Part shown: piece by piece, positions 8,537-17,631 of the stretch
Position numbering within the stretch: the stretch's first letter is position 1
Layout: the number at the start of each line of letters is the position of its first letter
From: SAR116 cluster bacterium AG-426-I14
Lineage (GTDB): Bacteria; Pseudomonadota; Alphaproteobacteria; Puniceispirillales; Marisalimonadaceae
DNA: 46,955 nt
Assembly (NCBI GenBank): GCA_003210055.1
Contig: QCNS01000013.1
Coordinates: 1 to 46,955 of the forward strand
Reading direction: 5' to 3'
The notes under the pieces: generated by a model
Seen by the model: only the letters and a program-made list of their open reading frames with translations
What the model was told of the DNA's origin: nothing
Database searches by the model: none
Position numbers and translations under genes: made by a program

Positions 8537-9407
8537 TTAATTTACTTAAAATTTGTTTTTTAGCTGAATTAATAGCTTTTTTTAATAAAACTATCGACAA
8601 GTGTTTTTTGTATTCTTCTGAGCTATGATTGTCAGAAATAGGGCGTATGTTAGCAAGAAAAATTTGTTCATCAAATTTACATAAATCTTCGTTAATATTC
8701 ATTCCAATGATAAAATTTTCAATATTGTTTAATTTTATAACTTTTTCATCAACTCCACCAATTATTATATTTGCATTTTTTATTATATTATTATTTTCAA
8801 TCTGAATGATAACACCTGTTTCAACTATGGCAAAATCTCCTTCTCTTGGAGATTCTTCAAAAAAAGACCAACCATATAAATTTTGAATTTTAGGTATTTT
8901 TATTGAGATAATTATTTCATTCTCTTTCAAATTTGTAACAAAGTGACTTTCAAAAAATTTTGTTGCAGGTATTTCTCTTGTATTTTTTTTACTTTTAACC
9001 TTAATTGAACAATCTAAAAGATTAATTAATAATGGCCACTCTGATGCAGGATCAGCATTTGCTATACTTCCTCCAACGGTACCTTGATTCCTTATTGTAT
9101 GATGTGCAACATTTTTTAATGCATTTGGAATGACAGGAAAGTATTTTTTTAAACAAATAGAGTTAATTGCATTTGTATGAGTTAAGAGAGAACCAATCTC
9201 AACATAATCTTTCTCTTCAGTAACATTTTTAAGTTCATTAATATTACTTATATCAATAATTAAATCAGGCTGTGCCAATCTAAAGTTCATCATTGGCACT
9301 AAACTTTGTCCTCCTGCGATTAATCTTGCATTATCATTACTGGACAATGCATCTAGAGCGTTTTCAATTGTGGTTACATTTAAATAGTTAAAGGGACTAG
9401 GTTTCAA
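8529..9407 (-). CDS. FAD-binding medium subunit of a molybdenum hydroxylase, CoxM-like
   Basis: A 292-residue flavoprotein subunit of the CoxM/xanthine dehydrogenase FAD-binding family. The two FAD motifs are AGGQSLVPMM near residue 32 and TIRNQGTVGGSIANADP near residue 105. It takes electrons from the iron-sulfur subunit and hands them to an acceptor. It is the first gene of the second molybdenum hydroxylase set and begins 33 bases after the livF gene ends, so the ABC transporter and the enzyme are probably on one transcript. Confidence 0.92.
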   Translation of the reverse strand: MKPSPFNYLNVTTIENALDALSSNDNARLIAGGQSLVPMMNFRLAQPDLIIDISNINELKNVTEEKDYVEIGSLLTHTNAINSICLKKYFPVIPNALKNVAHHTIRNQGTVGGSIANADPASEWPLLINLLDCSIKVKSKKNTREIPATKFFESHFVTNLKENEIIISIKIPKIQNLYGWSFFEESPREGDFAIVETGVIIQIENNNIIKNANIIIGGVDEKVIKLNNIENFIIGMNINEDLCKFDEQIFLANIRPISDNHSSEEYKKHLSIVLLKKAINSAKKQILSKLND

Positions 9408-9440
9408 TTTTTTGCCTGGAAAAAAATATTTGATATTAAT

Positions 9441-10085
9441 TTATTTTTTTTTAATTTCTCCACGTTCAATAATAAAAGTTCTATCCAGCATTTTATCATA
9501 ATGCCCAGCATTACTTTCAGCAACTAATGTGGTAACGCCTTCTTTTTTTAAATTATTAAGTATTTCAATTATTCTTCTTGTGAGTGCTGGCGCAATTCCC
9601 TCCGTTGGTTCATCTAGGAGTAACAACTTTTTACCTACCATTAAAGCTCTGGATAAAGCTATTAATTTTTGCTGCCCTCCAGAAAGACTGGTTGATGGCC
9701 TATCTTTTAGTTCATTTGCTTCTGGAATTATTTTATAAATCCACTTTAATCTTTCTTGCCAGTCATCAATATTAACCGCCCAAACTGGTATCATTATATT
9801 TTCCTCTGAAGTCATTGAAGGAATTAACCTTCTATCTTCTGGCATATAACCTATAAAATTATTAGCTCTTATTTCAGATGGCAAGCTGGTAAGCTCATTA
9901 TTTTCAAATTCTATTTTACCAGATTTAGTTTTTAATATTCCCATTATGGTTTTCAATAAAGTAGTCTTTCCAGCCCCATTTCTTCCAATTAATCCAACCA
10001 TTTCACCTTGATTAAGGTTTAAACTAGCATTTTTTAGGATACCAACTGGACCTATATCAACATTAATTTTATTCAAATTTAACAT
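9441..10085 (-). CDS. livF: ABC transporter ATP-binding protein, LivF-like
   Basis: A 214-residue ATPase of the hydrophobic/branched-chain amino acid transporter family. Walker A is GRNGAGKT, the signature is LSGGQQ, and Walker B is LLLLDEPTEG. It ends slightly earlier than typical LivF (about 233 residues), but all ATPase motifs are complete. It is the last gene of a contiguous binding protein-permease-permease-ATPase-ATPase set. Members of this family also import aromatic acids, ureas and amides. Its place between two catabolic enzyme sets suggests it imports their substrate rather than leucine. Confidence 0.93.
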   Translation of the reverse strand: MLNLNKINVDIGPVGILKNASLNLNQGEMVGLIGRNGAGKTTLLKTIMGILKTKSGKIEFENNELTSLPSEIRANNFIGYMPEDRRLIPSMTSEENIMIPVWAVNIDDWQERLKWIYKIIPEANELKDRPSTSLSGGQQKLIALSRALMVGKKLLLLDEPTEGIAPALTRRIIEILNNLKKEGVTTLVAESNAGHYDKMLDRTFIIERGEIKKK

Positions 10086-10105
10086 TTTGCATTATCCTCA
10101 AACTA

Positions 10106-10855
10106 TCAAGAACCTAGAACATATTGAATAACTTTTTTATTTTTAAGAGCTTTTTTAGGAGTGTCGTCACAAATAACTTGTCCCTGATAAAATGCTATAA
10201 CTCTATCAACATATCTTTCAACTATTTCCATATCATGTTCTACAAAAAGAACAGTAGTACCACTTTTTTTAAGAGCAGAAATAACTATATCCATTATCCC
10301 AAATTTTTCTTCAACAGAGACACCCGATGTTGGTTCGTCTAACAGAAGAACCTTTGGGTTTCCAACTACAGCCATTGCTATATCAAGCAATTTACGCATT
10401 CCTTGTGATAAAGTACTAACTATTAGATCACCTTGTTTTTTAATTTTGTATAAGTCTAATATTTTGTCACACTCTTTAGACAATTTTTCATCTTCAAGGG
10501 GAAGTAATAATTGACCACCTTTCTTTTTTGACAATGACATTGCAATCATTAAATTTTGCTTCACTGTCATAGTCATAAAAACTTGGCTAACTTGGAAAGA
10601 TCTACAAACGCCAATGTGAGTTGCTTCTCTTGGTTTAATTCCTGTAATGTCGTTACCTAAAAAATGGATTTTACCAGATGTTGGTTTCAAATATCCAGTA
10701 ATCATATTAACAAATACTGTTTTGCCAGCACCATTTGCACCAATAATACCAATAATTTCTCCCTCTTTTACAGAAATATTAATATTTTCAGCAGCAATAA
10801 TACCAGAAAATGATTTTTGTAGGTCCTTAGTTTGAAGGATAAAATTATTATTCAT
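10106..10855 (-). CDS. livG: ABC transporter ATP-binding protein, LivG-like
   Basis: A 249-residue ATPase with Walker A GANGAGKT, Walker B VLLLDEPTSG and the LivG-type switch region EHDMEIVERYVDR. The signature motif reads LSQGMRK rather than LSGGQ, which is common in LivG. It overlaps the livM gene by 8 bases upstream and lies 20 bases before livF. It forms the heterodimeric ATPase of the transporter with LivF. Confidence 0.93.
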   Translation of the reverse strand: MNNNFILQTKDLQKSFSGIIAAENINISVKEGEIIGIIGANGAGKTVFVNMITGYLKPTSGKIHFLGNDITGIKPREATHIGVCRSFQVSQVFMTMTVKQNLMIAMSLSKKKGGQLLLPLEDEKLSKECDKILDLYKIKKQGDLIVSTLSQGMRKLLDIAMAVVGNPKVLLLDEPTSGVSVEEKFGIMDIVISALKKSGTTVLFVEHDMEIVERYVDRVIAFYQGQVICDDTPKKALKNKKVIQYVLGS

Positions 10856-11807
10856 TATTTTTTTTCCTCAAAAAATTTAATTTTTGAAATAATGACCATA
10901 AACCACCAGGTGAGAAAAAGATTATGGCTAATAATGTACCACCTATTATCATTTGCCAAGCTTGAGGTGCCCACTCAAAGGCATAAGTTCTGATGAATTC
11001 AAATATTACGGCACCAATAAAAGGTGCAAGTATATTACCTAATCCTGACATTATTGTTACAAAAACTAACTCACCAGACACACTCCACAGAACCATGGAA
11101 TCTGGGTCTACTTGACCTAAACTTGCAGCCATCAGACCTCCTGCACCACCAGCCAAACATGCTGATATGACATATTTTATGTGGATAGCCTTTTCCACCG
11201 AGTAACCTAAATATTCAACTCTTATTTCATTATCTTGTATTGCAGTTGTCAAATGTCCTAAACTTGACCTTAGATAAGCTTGAGCAAAAATTATTGCCAA
11301 AATAACTACAAGACCTATGAAGTTGAACAGAGCTATTCTGCCTAATTCAGTGCCAAAAAAAGTAGAGGGTGAAATTGACATTCCATCTGTTGAACCTAAA
11401 AATTCAGCTTTGGCTAACAATCCGTATAAGACCATCGAAAAAGCTAAAGAGAGCATTGCAAAGAAAATTTCTCTGTATTTTCTCAATATAAACCCAAGAG
11501 CAAAACCAAGTAACCCAGCAGCTGCAACAGCAATTAATAATCTAAGTAAAATATCAGTAACTCCAAAAAACTTTTGACACAGAGCAACCGCATATGCTCC
11601 AAAACCATAGTACAATGCATGACCGAAAGATACGAGGTTAGTTCTCCATAGTATCATCAACCCAAGTACAGCCAAACCCCTGGACATTCCATACATAAAG
11701 TTATTTGACATCCATTCGGGTAGAATAAAACTACCAAATATTAGTAAAATAAAAATTACTCCGATAGAAGTTTGGACACTTTGATCTTTTAAAATACCCT
11801 TAAACAT
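10848..11807 (-). CDS. livM: ABC transporter permease, LivM-like
   Basis: A 319-residue integral membrane permease with about eight to ten hydrophobic segments. The LivM-type motif NxxRxxYLGYSVEKAIHIKYVISACLAG-like region lies near the middle (contact loop with the ATPase). The C-terminus has GGLWSLFQKL. The start overlaps the end of livH by one base. Together with LivH it forms the inner-membrane channel. Confidence 0.92.
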   Translation of the reverse strand: MFKGILKDQSVQTSIGVIFILLIFGSFILPEWMSNNFMYGMSRGLAVLGLMILWRTNLVSFGHALYYGFGAYAVALCQKFFGVTDILLRLLIAVAAAGLLGFALGFILRKYREIFFAMLSLAFSMVLYGLLAKAEFLGSTDGMSISPSTFFGTELGRIALFNFIGLVVILAIIFAQAYLRSSLGHLTTAIQDNEIRVEYLGYSVEKAIHIKYVISACLAGGAGGLMAASLGQVDPDSMVLWSVSGELVFVTIMSGLGNILAPFIGAVIFEFIRTYAFEWAPQAWQMIIGGTLLAIIFFSPGGLWSLFQKLNFLRKKNNE

Positions 11808-12703
11808 TAAATCTTCCTTGGCTTTGGAGGAGCAAAAAGTCCTTGAGGTTTTATAATTAAAACTATGGCCATAACCGCATATATGATAAATAACTCTAAG
11901 ACTGGAGCTTGATGAACAGCAAAAGCTCTTATCATTCCAACCATCAAAGAACCTATTAAAGCTCCTGGCACAGAACCCATGCCACCAATAACAACTACTG
12001 CAAAACTCATAACAACAACATCAATTGCAAAACCTGGTGAAATAGATATTGTAGGAGCTACGTAGGCTCCTCCTAATGCACCAAGCATTCCTCCAATAAT
12101 AAATGTAATTAAGTAAACGTTAGTCACATTTATACCCATGGAAACACTTACTTCACGATCAAAAATAACAGATTGTAGTAGTTTTCCCCATTTTGTTTTT
12201 TTCAAAAAATACCAGCAAATAAATGCAACTACAACAGCAAGGCCTGATAATGTCAGAGAATAAACTCCTTGATAAACACCAGCTATTTCAAGACCTCCAA
12301 GTTCCATTGCCGGATAATATGGCATGAGCGGATCGGCGCCGAAAACTATTAGAATTAAATCTTCCAAGATCCAAAAAATTCCAAAAGTGGCTAGAACAAT
12401 CAGATGAATATCTTCCCCATACATTTTTCTTAAAATAAATCTTTCAATTATAAATCCAAAAAATAAACCAGCAACAATTGCAGCCATGAAAATAGAGAAG
12501 TAATAAAACATGGAATTATATTCATTTTCACCTAAATAAATTATTGCAATCGAAGCAAGGTAAGCGCCCCATGCATAAAAACTACCATGAGCGACATTAA
12601 GAATTTTCATTACTCCAAATGTTATAGTAAGTCCTAAGCTTACTATAAACAAATATGAAGCATAAACTAAACCGTCTAATAATACTGTTGTAAGAAATTG
12701 CAT
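11807..12703 (-). CDS. livH: ABC transporter permease, LivH-like
   Basis: A 298-residue inner-membrane permease of the LivH family. It begins with FLTTVLLDGLVYASYLF and has GLTITFGVMKILNVAHGSFY, a family hallmark near residues 23-42, then further transmembrane helices and the C-terminal KPQGLFAPPKPRK. A stem-loop (12,723-12,752) in the gap after the binding-protein gene probably lowers expression of this gene and those below relative to the binding protein. Confidence 0.93.
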   Translation of the reverse strand: MQFLTTVLLDGLVYASYLFIVSLGLTITFGVMKILNVAHGSFYAWGAYLASIAIIYLGENEYNSMFYYFSIFMAAIVAGLFFGFIIERFILRKMYGEDIHLIVLATFGIFWILEDLILIVFGADPLMPYYPAMELGGLEIAGVYQGVYSLTLSGLAVVVAFICWYFLKKTKWGKLLQSVIFDREVSVSMGINVTNVYLITFIIGGMLGALGGAYVAPTISISPGFAIDVVVMSFAVVVIGGMGSVPGALIGSLMVGMIRAFAVHQAPVLELFIIYAVMAIVLIIKPQGLFAPPKPRKI

Positions 12704-12722
12704 AAAATAATCGTCAAAAAGA

Positions 12723-12752
12723 AATTTAAGGAGGAAAAATCCTCCTTAAATT
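12723..12752 (-). terminator. Stem-loop between binding-protein gene and livH: partial terminator / mRNA-stabilising hairpin
   Basis: AATTTAAGGAGG (12,723-12,734) and CCTCCTTAAATT (12,741-12,752) form a perfect 12-bp stem with a 6-base loop. In the minus-strand direction a T-rich run (TTTCTTTTT) follows. It sits right after the stop of the binding-protein gene and before livH. This is the common layout in which a leaky terminator or 3'-end-protecting hairpin raises the level of the binding protein over the permeases. The stem contains an AGGAGG/CCTCCT pair that could also interact with ribosomes. Confidence 0.7.
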
Positions 12753-12760
12753 ATTAAAAT

Positions 12761-14095
12761 TTATTCACACTTTCTACCTGGCATTCCATTATTTATCCAA
12801 TCTTCTGATTTAACACCAGCCGGTGGATAAATGCATGTGGCAGCATATGTTTTTAAATTTTCAACTTCAGGCTCACCTTTTGCCTTATTATATTTTGTTA
12901 CACCATAGGAGATTGCATGAACAGCTTGATGTCCACCACCTCTAGTAAACTCAATAGTATCAACAAAAGATTTAAATTTCATACCTTTCATAGCAGAAAT
13001 GGCCTGATCTTGAGTTGGGAACTTTCCTGCAGATGCTGCAGCCTTATCCATAGCAAGTTTGTAAGCCATCACGCTTCTAGCATATTGATATGATGGACCC
13101 AAAGGCCAAGCTTTATATCTTTTTTTGTATTCACTTACAAACCAGGTATTTAATGGATCTTTATTATCTCTAACATTTAACCCAACAAGTCCTCTTGTTC
13201 CCATAATAACACCATCAGGGAACTTTTTACCCAAAGTATCTACAGCAGAACCACCTACAGATGAAACCACGATCTTTTGTTTGAAAAAACCTCTAACCAT
13301 TGCTTGAAGAACAAAAGCTTCCCAGTCTCCATTCCAAAAGCTACTATGAACAACCTTTGCTTTGTCGAGAGACAGGGCAGATATTTCTGTTCCATACTGA
13401 CCGGCAAATAGTTTTGGGAATTGAGGTTTACTTGAACCAACTGCACTTGGCATGTAAACCTTCATTCCAAGTTCAAAAAACTTATATGAATCTTGACCCC
13501 AAGCATAGTTTTGGTTAATACCAGTATACATTTTTCCGGCTGTTGTCATTTTACCTTTAAAATACTCATCAGCGATATATTTTGCAGCAGCTAAACTATC
13601 TCCGACAGCATTAGCTTGAGTTCTAAAAACATGAGATCTTAACTTTTCTTCATATAGACGTGGGGTACCACAAGTTGAAAAAACAGTAAGCATTTTTAAT
13701 TCATCTGCAACAGGTCCTATTGCCATACAGTTACCTGATGAAATATAGCCTATCATTGCATCTACATTTTGTTTTTGAACAAAATCACGAAACAGTGCAA
13801 CTTGTTTTGTTCCACCGCCAGATTCGTCACTATAAATAGCGTCTAATGTTGCGCCAGCAAATCCTTTTTTATTGTAAGGTGCAGGCATTGTTCCAGCATT
13901 GATAGCATCAATTACTAATTCAGCTCCTTGCTTGGCTGGAATGCCAAATGGACCACCTGCTGGTCCAGTTAAAAAAGATACAACCCCAACTTTGATTCTA
14001 TCTTTAGCATAAACTGAAGTTGTAAATAATGTTCCTATAACGAATAAAAACGTCATGAAAACACTGGATACAGTTTTCATTGTACCAAATTTCAT
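12761..14095 (-). CDS. livK: Periplasmic substrate-binding protein of a branched-chain amino acid-type ABC transporter
   Basis: A 444-residue type I periplasmic binding protein. I chose the ATG at 14,095 over an upstream in-frame ATG because an excellent Shine-Dalgarno sequence (AGGAGGAGA, 14,101-14,109) precedes it. From it the protein has a typical signal peptide: MK-rich start, hydrophobic core VFMTFLFVIGTLF, and cleavage after VYA around residue 30. The mature part starts KDRIKVG and has the family's two-lobed pattern. It is longer than classical LivK (about 370). Relatives of this size are often annotated as aromatic-acid or amide binding proteins, so the ligand may be an aromatic acid. 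It is the first gene of the transporter group. Confidence 0.9.
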   Translation of the reverse strand: MKFGTMKTVSSVFMTFLFVIGTLFTTSVYAKDRIKVGVVSFLTGPAGGPFGIPAKQGAELVIDAINAGTMPAPYNKKGFAGATLDAIYSDESGGGTKQVALFRDFVQKQNVDAMIGYISSGNCMAIGPVADELKMLTVFSTCGTPRLYEEKLRSHVFRTQANAVGDSLAAAKYIADEYFKGKMTTAGKMYTGINQNYAWGQDSYKFFELGMKVYMPSAVGSSKPQFPKLFAGQYGTEISALSLDKAKVVHSSFWNGDWEAFVLQAMVRGFFKQKIVVSSVGGSAVDTLGKKFPDGVIMGTRGLVGLNVRDNKDPLNTWFVSEYKKRYKAWPLGPSYQYARSVMAYKLAMDKAAASAGKFPTQDQAISAMKGMKFKSFVDTIEFTRGGGHQAVHAISYGVTKYNKAKGEPEVENLKTYAATCIYPPAGVKSEDWINNGMPGRKCE

Positions 14096-14197
14096 ATTTA
14101 TCTCCTCCTGAAGGTCAATTGAATAACATGATATTGAAGAAAAAAAAATAATAATCAAGACACAAATTTATTATTTTAATGTATTTGTTAAATAATT
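14096..14197 (-). promoter_or_regulatory. Leader of the ABC transporter operon with strong Shine-Dalgarno and possible promoter
   Basis: This 102-base gap before the binding-protein gene is the largest inside the minus-strand block, so a promoter is likely here. On the minus strand, TTGATT (complement of 14,153-14,158) and TATCAT (complement of 14,028+100 to 14,133, i.e. 14,128-14,133) are spaced 19 bases apart and could be -35/-10 boxes. The spacing is longer than ideal. AGGAGGAGA at 14,101-14,109 is the ribosome binding site. The boxes are a weak guess; the Shine-Dalgarno is clear. Confidence 0.4.
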
Positions 14198-15346
14198 TTA
14201 TTTTTCTGTAAATTTAAAAACAAAAAAACCTGCGATTAAACCCCAGAAAGGTGCACCTATATTCATAAAGTTTATCTCAGACAGGGTTACAAGAAAAGTT
14301 ACCAAAGCACTTAACGCCCTTTCATTTTTAAATGCATCAACAAAAGATTGTTTAAGAACTGTCAATAGAGCTAATCCACCTAAAGTAGCAATAAACTCTT
14401 TAGGTAGATTTTTCATAAGATCTAATACATAAGGTGAATAAAGTCCAAAAACAACGCATAAAATAGAAAAGATAATTGCTGAAATAAAATGATATTTTAC
14501 ATTTTGATCATTTATTATTATTCCAGTAACGGGACCAGTTAAGCAAGTAGAAACTGCTCCAAAATAAGCATTAACAAAAGAGCCAAACCCGCAAGAATAT
14601 GTAATTTGATTAATTGGGGGTTGATAACCTCGACTTTCTAATAAAGCCAACCCTTGTCCATTTTGTATGAAAATTACTGTGATTATAAGTGGAATTGTTA
14701 ACTCTATTATAGAATTTAAATTGAATTCTGGTGAAGTTAAATAAGGTACAATAATATTTGGTTGATAATCACTATAATTGAAGTCAGTTTGAAAATGAAC
14801 AAATATTAATCCAGATATTAAACAACAGAATAAAGGAGGAGGAAATTTTATTTTTTTTGAAATTATTAAAGCTATGAAAAAGCTTAATGTCATTATCCCA
14901 CATAAAACAAAATTTGTCTTTAATGAGTTAACCCAGTTCAAACAAAAGCTTATAAAAATGGCACCTACCATTCCCATCACAATTTCTATTGGGATATTTT
15001 TTTTCAAAAATGAAATCAAATTTGTAAAACTTAGAAAAACTAATATTGCACTTGAAATAATGTATACACCAACAATTTCTTCCATTGAGTAAGTTTTTAA
15101 TGAAAATCCAATTAAAATCATTCCAGGAATGCTCCACATAAAAATTAGGGGTTGTTTATATATTAATGTGATAATAATGCTCAAAATACCATTTATTGCA
15201 AAACAACCAAATAACCAGACAGAAACATAATCTAAATCTATATTATTTGTAGAAGTTATTGACAGTATTATTGCGACTGGACCTGTAATAGCAAAAAGAA
15301 AAGCGACAAAACCATCAACGAAATTATTTATAGTTATTTTACTCAT
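14198..15346 (-). CDS. benE: BenE-family (benzoate/H+ symporter-type) membrane permease
   Basis: A 382-residue, highly hydrophobic protein with about eleven to twelve membrane segments. Family features include LFAITGPVAIIL near the N-terminus, PGMILIGFSL, the NGQGLALLESRGYQPPIN loop, and SCGFGSFVNAYFGAVSTCLTGPVTG, a conserved BenE stretch. The family takes up benzoate-like carboxylates. Here it is the last gene of a tight unit with the UPF0280 and 6-hydroxynicotinate-reductase-like genes (2-3 base gaps), so a heteroaromatic carboxylate such as nicotinate is a plausible cargo. Substrate is inference. Confidence 0.85.
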   Translation of the reverse strand: MSKITINNFVDGFVAFLFAITGPVAIILSITSTNNIDLDYVSVWLFGCFAINGILSIIITLIYKQPLIFMWSIPGMILIGFSLKTYSMEEIVGVYIISSAILVFLSFTNLISFLKKNIPIEIVMGMVGAIFISFCLNWVNSLKTNFVLCGIMTLSFFIALIISKKIKFPPPLFCCLISGLIFVHFQTDFNYSDYQPNIIVPYLTSPEFNLNSIIELTIPLIITVIFIQNGQGLALLESRGYQPPINQITYSCGFGSFVNAYFGAVSTCLTGPVTGIIINDQNVKYHFISAIIFSILCVVFGLYSPYVLDLMKNLPKEFIATLGGLALLTVLKQSFVDAFKNERALSALVTFLVTLSEINFMNIGAPFWGLIAGFFVFKFTEK

Positions 15347-15348
15347 AA

Positions 15349-16191
15349 TTAATCATTTAAAAATTTTATTTTTTTTTTGGAATTAATTTTAAAATTTTTA
15401 CCTAAATAAACATAATTATTTTTTAAATTTAACAAAGCAGATAAAATTATTTTTTTATTAATAAGTGTATTAGCTGAAGACTTTCCTTTGTTAAGTGCCA
15501 TTTTAATTTCACTATGATTTAAAAACCCTACATTAGTGGTAATAAGTTTGTCTTTTAAATCAGTTTCTTCATATATCATTGAAGCATTTTCTTTTTTTAT
15601 ATTTGGATGATAATCAATATTAATATCGTTTGCTATCATAGTTGCAGCTGCATCTGCTATTGATGCACTTTTTGCAACAACTGTAACTGAGTCTGCTATA
15701 CCCAAGGAAAAGCTTCTACCTTTCCACCCTGAAGTGGCTACTCCATAATGACCATTAACTTTCTCTAAAAAAATTTGTATTTCAGAATTTTTTCCTACAG
15801 AGAAAGTAAAATTTTTATTTTCCGATGAGTATACAGCAACATCTCCACCGTTATTTATATAAATTTTATCTAATACAAAATTTTTTAATAAATCATTTAA
15901 CAAACTTTCTGACAATGAGCCGGCAACAGCTGCCATGGGAGTAATGAATTTAGGTAAAAAAATTTCAGTAGATTTTTGCATTATTTCCCCAATTTCAGAA
16001 TTAAATTTTCTTTTGGCTAATGTTTTTCTTTTTAATTTATTCTTTTCTTTCGCTAATTCATCAAATTTATTTTTGAATATTGAAAGTATAAATTGGTAAA
16101 TTTCGATATGATTATCATTAGTAACTTCTATTTCTAGATTAGTTGGACCATATTCGATATATAGTTTTCTATCTAAAATATTTGAAAACAT
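15349..16191 (-). CDS. UPF0280 family protein (ApbE-like fold)
   Basis: A 280-residue protein of the UPF0280 family, related to the ApbE FAD:protein FMN transferases. ApbE-like features are INNGGDVAVYS (about residue 115-125), VATSGWKGRSFSLG, and the C-terminal ADAAATMIAND, matching the ApbE ADAxAT segment. ApbE attaches FMN covalently to Thr/Ser of partner proteins. Whether UPF0280 does the same is not established. It lies 3 bases after the 6-hydroxynicotinate-reductase-like gene and 2 bases before the BenE gene. This tight linkage to a predicted flavoenzyme suggests a role in its flavin loading. Confidence 0.8.
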   Translation of the reverse strand: MFSNILDRKLYIEYGPTNLEIEVTNDNHIEIYQFILSIFKNKFDELAKEKNKLKRKTLAKRKFNSEIGEIMQKSTEIFLPKFITPMAAVAGSLSESLLNDLLKNFVLDKIYINNGGDVAVYSSENKNFTFSVGKNSEIQIFLEKVNGHYGVATSGWKGRSFSLGIADSVTVVAKSASIADAAATMIANDINIDYHPNIKKENASMIYEETDLKDKLITTNVGFLNHSEIKMALNKGKSSANTLINKKIILSALLNLKNNYVYLGKNFKINSKKKIKFLND

Positions 16192-16194
16192 AAC

Positions 16195-17631
16195 TTATTT
16201 TTCAATTATTTTCTTATCAGCACCATATTCACCACCTTTAGAAAAGATATCTTCAAGAGTTCTAATACTATTAGTATGACCTCCTAAAGTTTCGTAATCC
16301 TCTTTTTCAAGAGTAAACTCTATAGGTGCAACAATTGCTGGGGTCGGTACATAACCAAAGGCATTATCCGGCATATCAATTACATTTACCATAAAAGTTA
16401 TTCCTCCACCGGGCCATACAAAAGTTTCAGCTCCACCAGAAGTAATTTTTGTTTTATTTTTGTGAATTGAGCTAGTCAACTTCACAGGATTTTTTGTTAC
16501 TCCTGACCTCAGAGAACCGCCAGCTCCTCCAACAAACATAACAGTACACATGGCTGGTTCACAATTTTCTTCAATTAATTGGACTGTTTTCATTAAATGG
16601 TTTGGGAATTTTTTTTTCTTGGGCAATAAGTTTTTATCTAATTCGTAATAACTATATTCTTCTCCAGTTGTAGAGACCATAAGAATTTTTAAACCTTCTC
16701 TGGCGCCTTTTTTTTCATTCCATTTACCCAGAATAACCAGTGGGTCATTTATGTCTGTTCCTCCCCATCCTGATCCAGGGTTTGCTACTTGAAAATATCT
16801 TCCAGGCGTTGATCGTCTTCCGTTAATAGAAATTCCTGTACTTTCCCAACCCAAAACCTTTCCAGCTTCATGTTCAGATACAACTGCAGTTATGTGGTCA
16901 TCAACAATTACTACTTCATCTACAAGTCCATACCATTGAGAGGCAAACATGCCTACTGTTGCAGAACCACAACCAACTCTCATTTTCTTTTCAATAACGT
17001 CATTTATAATTGGAGGTTTGCCCGCCTGAACTATTACTTTGGAACCTTCATCAACTGTTAATTCAACAGGTTCTTTATTACATAAATTCATTAAAACTTC
17101 ACATGTCATTCTTCCTTCTAACTTTGAACCCCCAGTCAAATGGTCAACACCTCCAAGAGACATCATTTGTGATCCATATTCGCTTGTCATGACATGACCT
17201 ACAGCTTCATTTTTATATCTTATTATAGATCTTTCCAGACCTAGATGTCTGTCAGTATCAATTTTTATTTTCACACCACAGTAAGAAAAAATTGCTTCTG
17301 TGACTATTGTTACAAAGTCATTGCCATCTATATTACGGTTAAATATAAAAGGAGCTGGCTTATAATCTGGATAAGTAGTTCCTGAACCAATTGCTGTTAT
17401 GAAAATATCTTTTTCTTTAATGATTTCACCATTCCATTCAGTATTAAGAAATGGTTTAATTTTCATGCCAGAATTTATACAATTATTTAAAATTAATAAA
17501 GGATCTAATCTAACAATTTTACCGTTTTTATTTGCGTATCTATCACATGCACCATACTTTCCCTCAGCTATGAAACACATTATTGGGCATGCATCGCATC
17601 TAATTTTTTCAATTAATTTAGACTTTTGCAT
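16195..17631 (-). CDS. 6-hydroxynicotinate reductase-like flavin/iron-sulfur protein
   Basis: A 478-residue protein resembling 6-hydroxynicotinate reductase (Hnr) of bacterial nicotinate degradation, which reduces 6-hydroxynicotinate to 1,4,5,6-tetrahydro-6-oxonicotinate. The N-terminus has C12, C15, C19 and C29 (CDACPIMC ... GAC), a likely iron-sulfur site. Glycine-rich conserved segments follow: GSGTTYPDYKPAPF, MRVGCGSATVGMFASQW, NPGSGWGGTDIND, and FVGGAGGSLRSGVTKNP. I chose ATG 17,631 because the earlier in-frame start is TTG, while this ATG has AGAGG seven bases upstream. It overlaps the end of the fused hydroxylase gene by 14 bases. The family call is from recognition of the pattern, and the substrate could be a related hydroxylated N-heterocycle. 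Confidence 0.7.
   Translation of the reverse strand: MQKSKLIEKIRCDACPIMCFIAEGKYGACDRYANKNGKIVRLDPLLILNNCINSGMKIKPFLNTEWNGEIIKEKDIFITAIGSGTTYPDYKPAPFIFNRNIDGNDFVTIVTEAIFSYCGVKIKIDTDRHLGLERSIIRYKNEAVGHVMTSEYGSQMMSLGGVDHLTGGSKLEGRMTCEVLMNLCNKEPVELTVDEGSKVIVQAGKPPIINDVIEKKMRVGCGSATVGMFASQWYGLVDEVVIVDDHITAVVSEHEAGKVLGWESTGISINGRRSTPGRYFQVANPGSGWGGTDINDPLVILGKWNEKKGAREGLKILMVSTTGEEYSYYELDKNLLPKKKKFPNHLMKTVQLIEENCEPAMCTVMFVGGAGGSLRSGVTKNPVKLTSSIHKNKTKITSGGAETFVWPGGGITFMVNVIDMPDNAFGYVPTPAIVAPIEFTLEKEDYETLGGHTNSIRTLEDIFSKGGEYGADKKIIEK

Noticed and set aside
4956-9407. True aerobic CO dehydrogenase (coxMSL)
   Set aside because: The large subunit has GPYRGVGRP in place of the AYxCSFR active-site loop of form I CO dehydrogenase, the gene order is not M-S-L (a hydrolase gene is inserted), and no coxDEF-type accessory genes are present.
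14096-14158. N-terminal extension of the periplasmic binding protein from the upstream ATG at 14,158
   Set aside because: The extension would spoil the signal peptide, and the strong Shine-Dalgarno lies inside it, directly before the ATG at 14,095.
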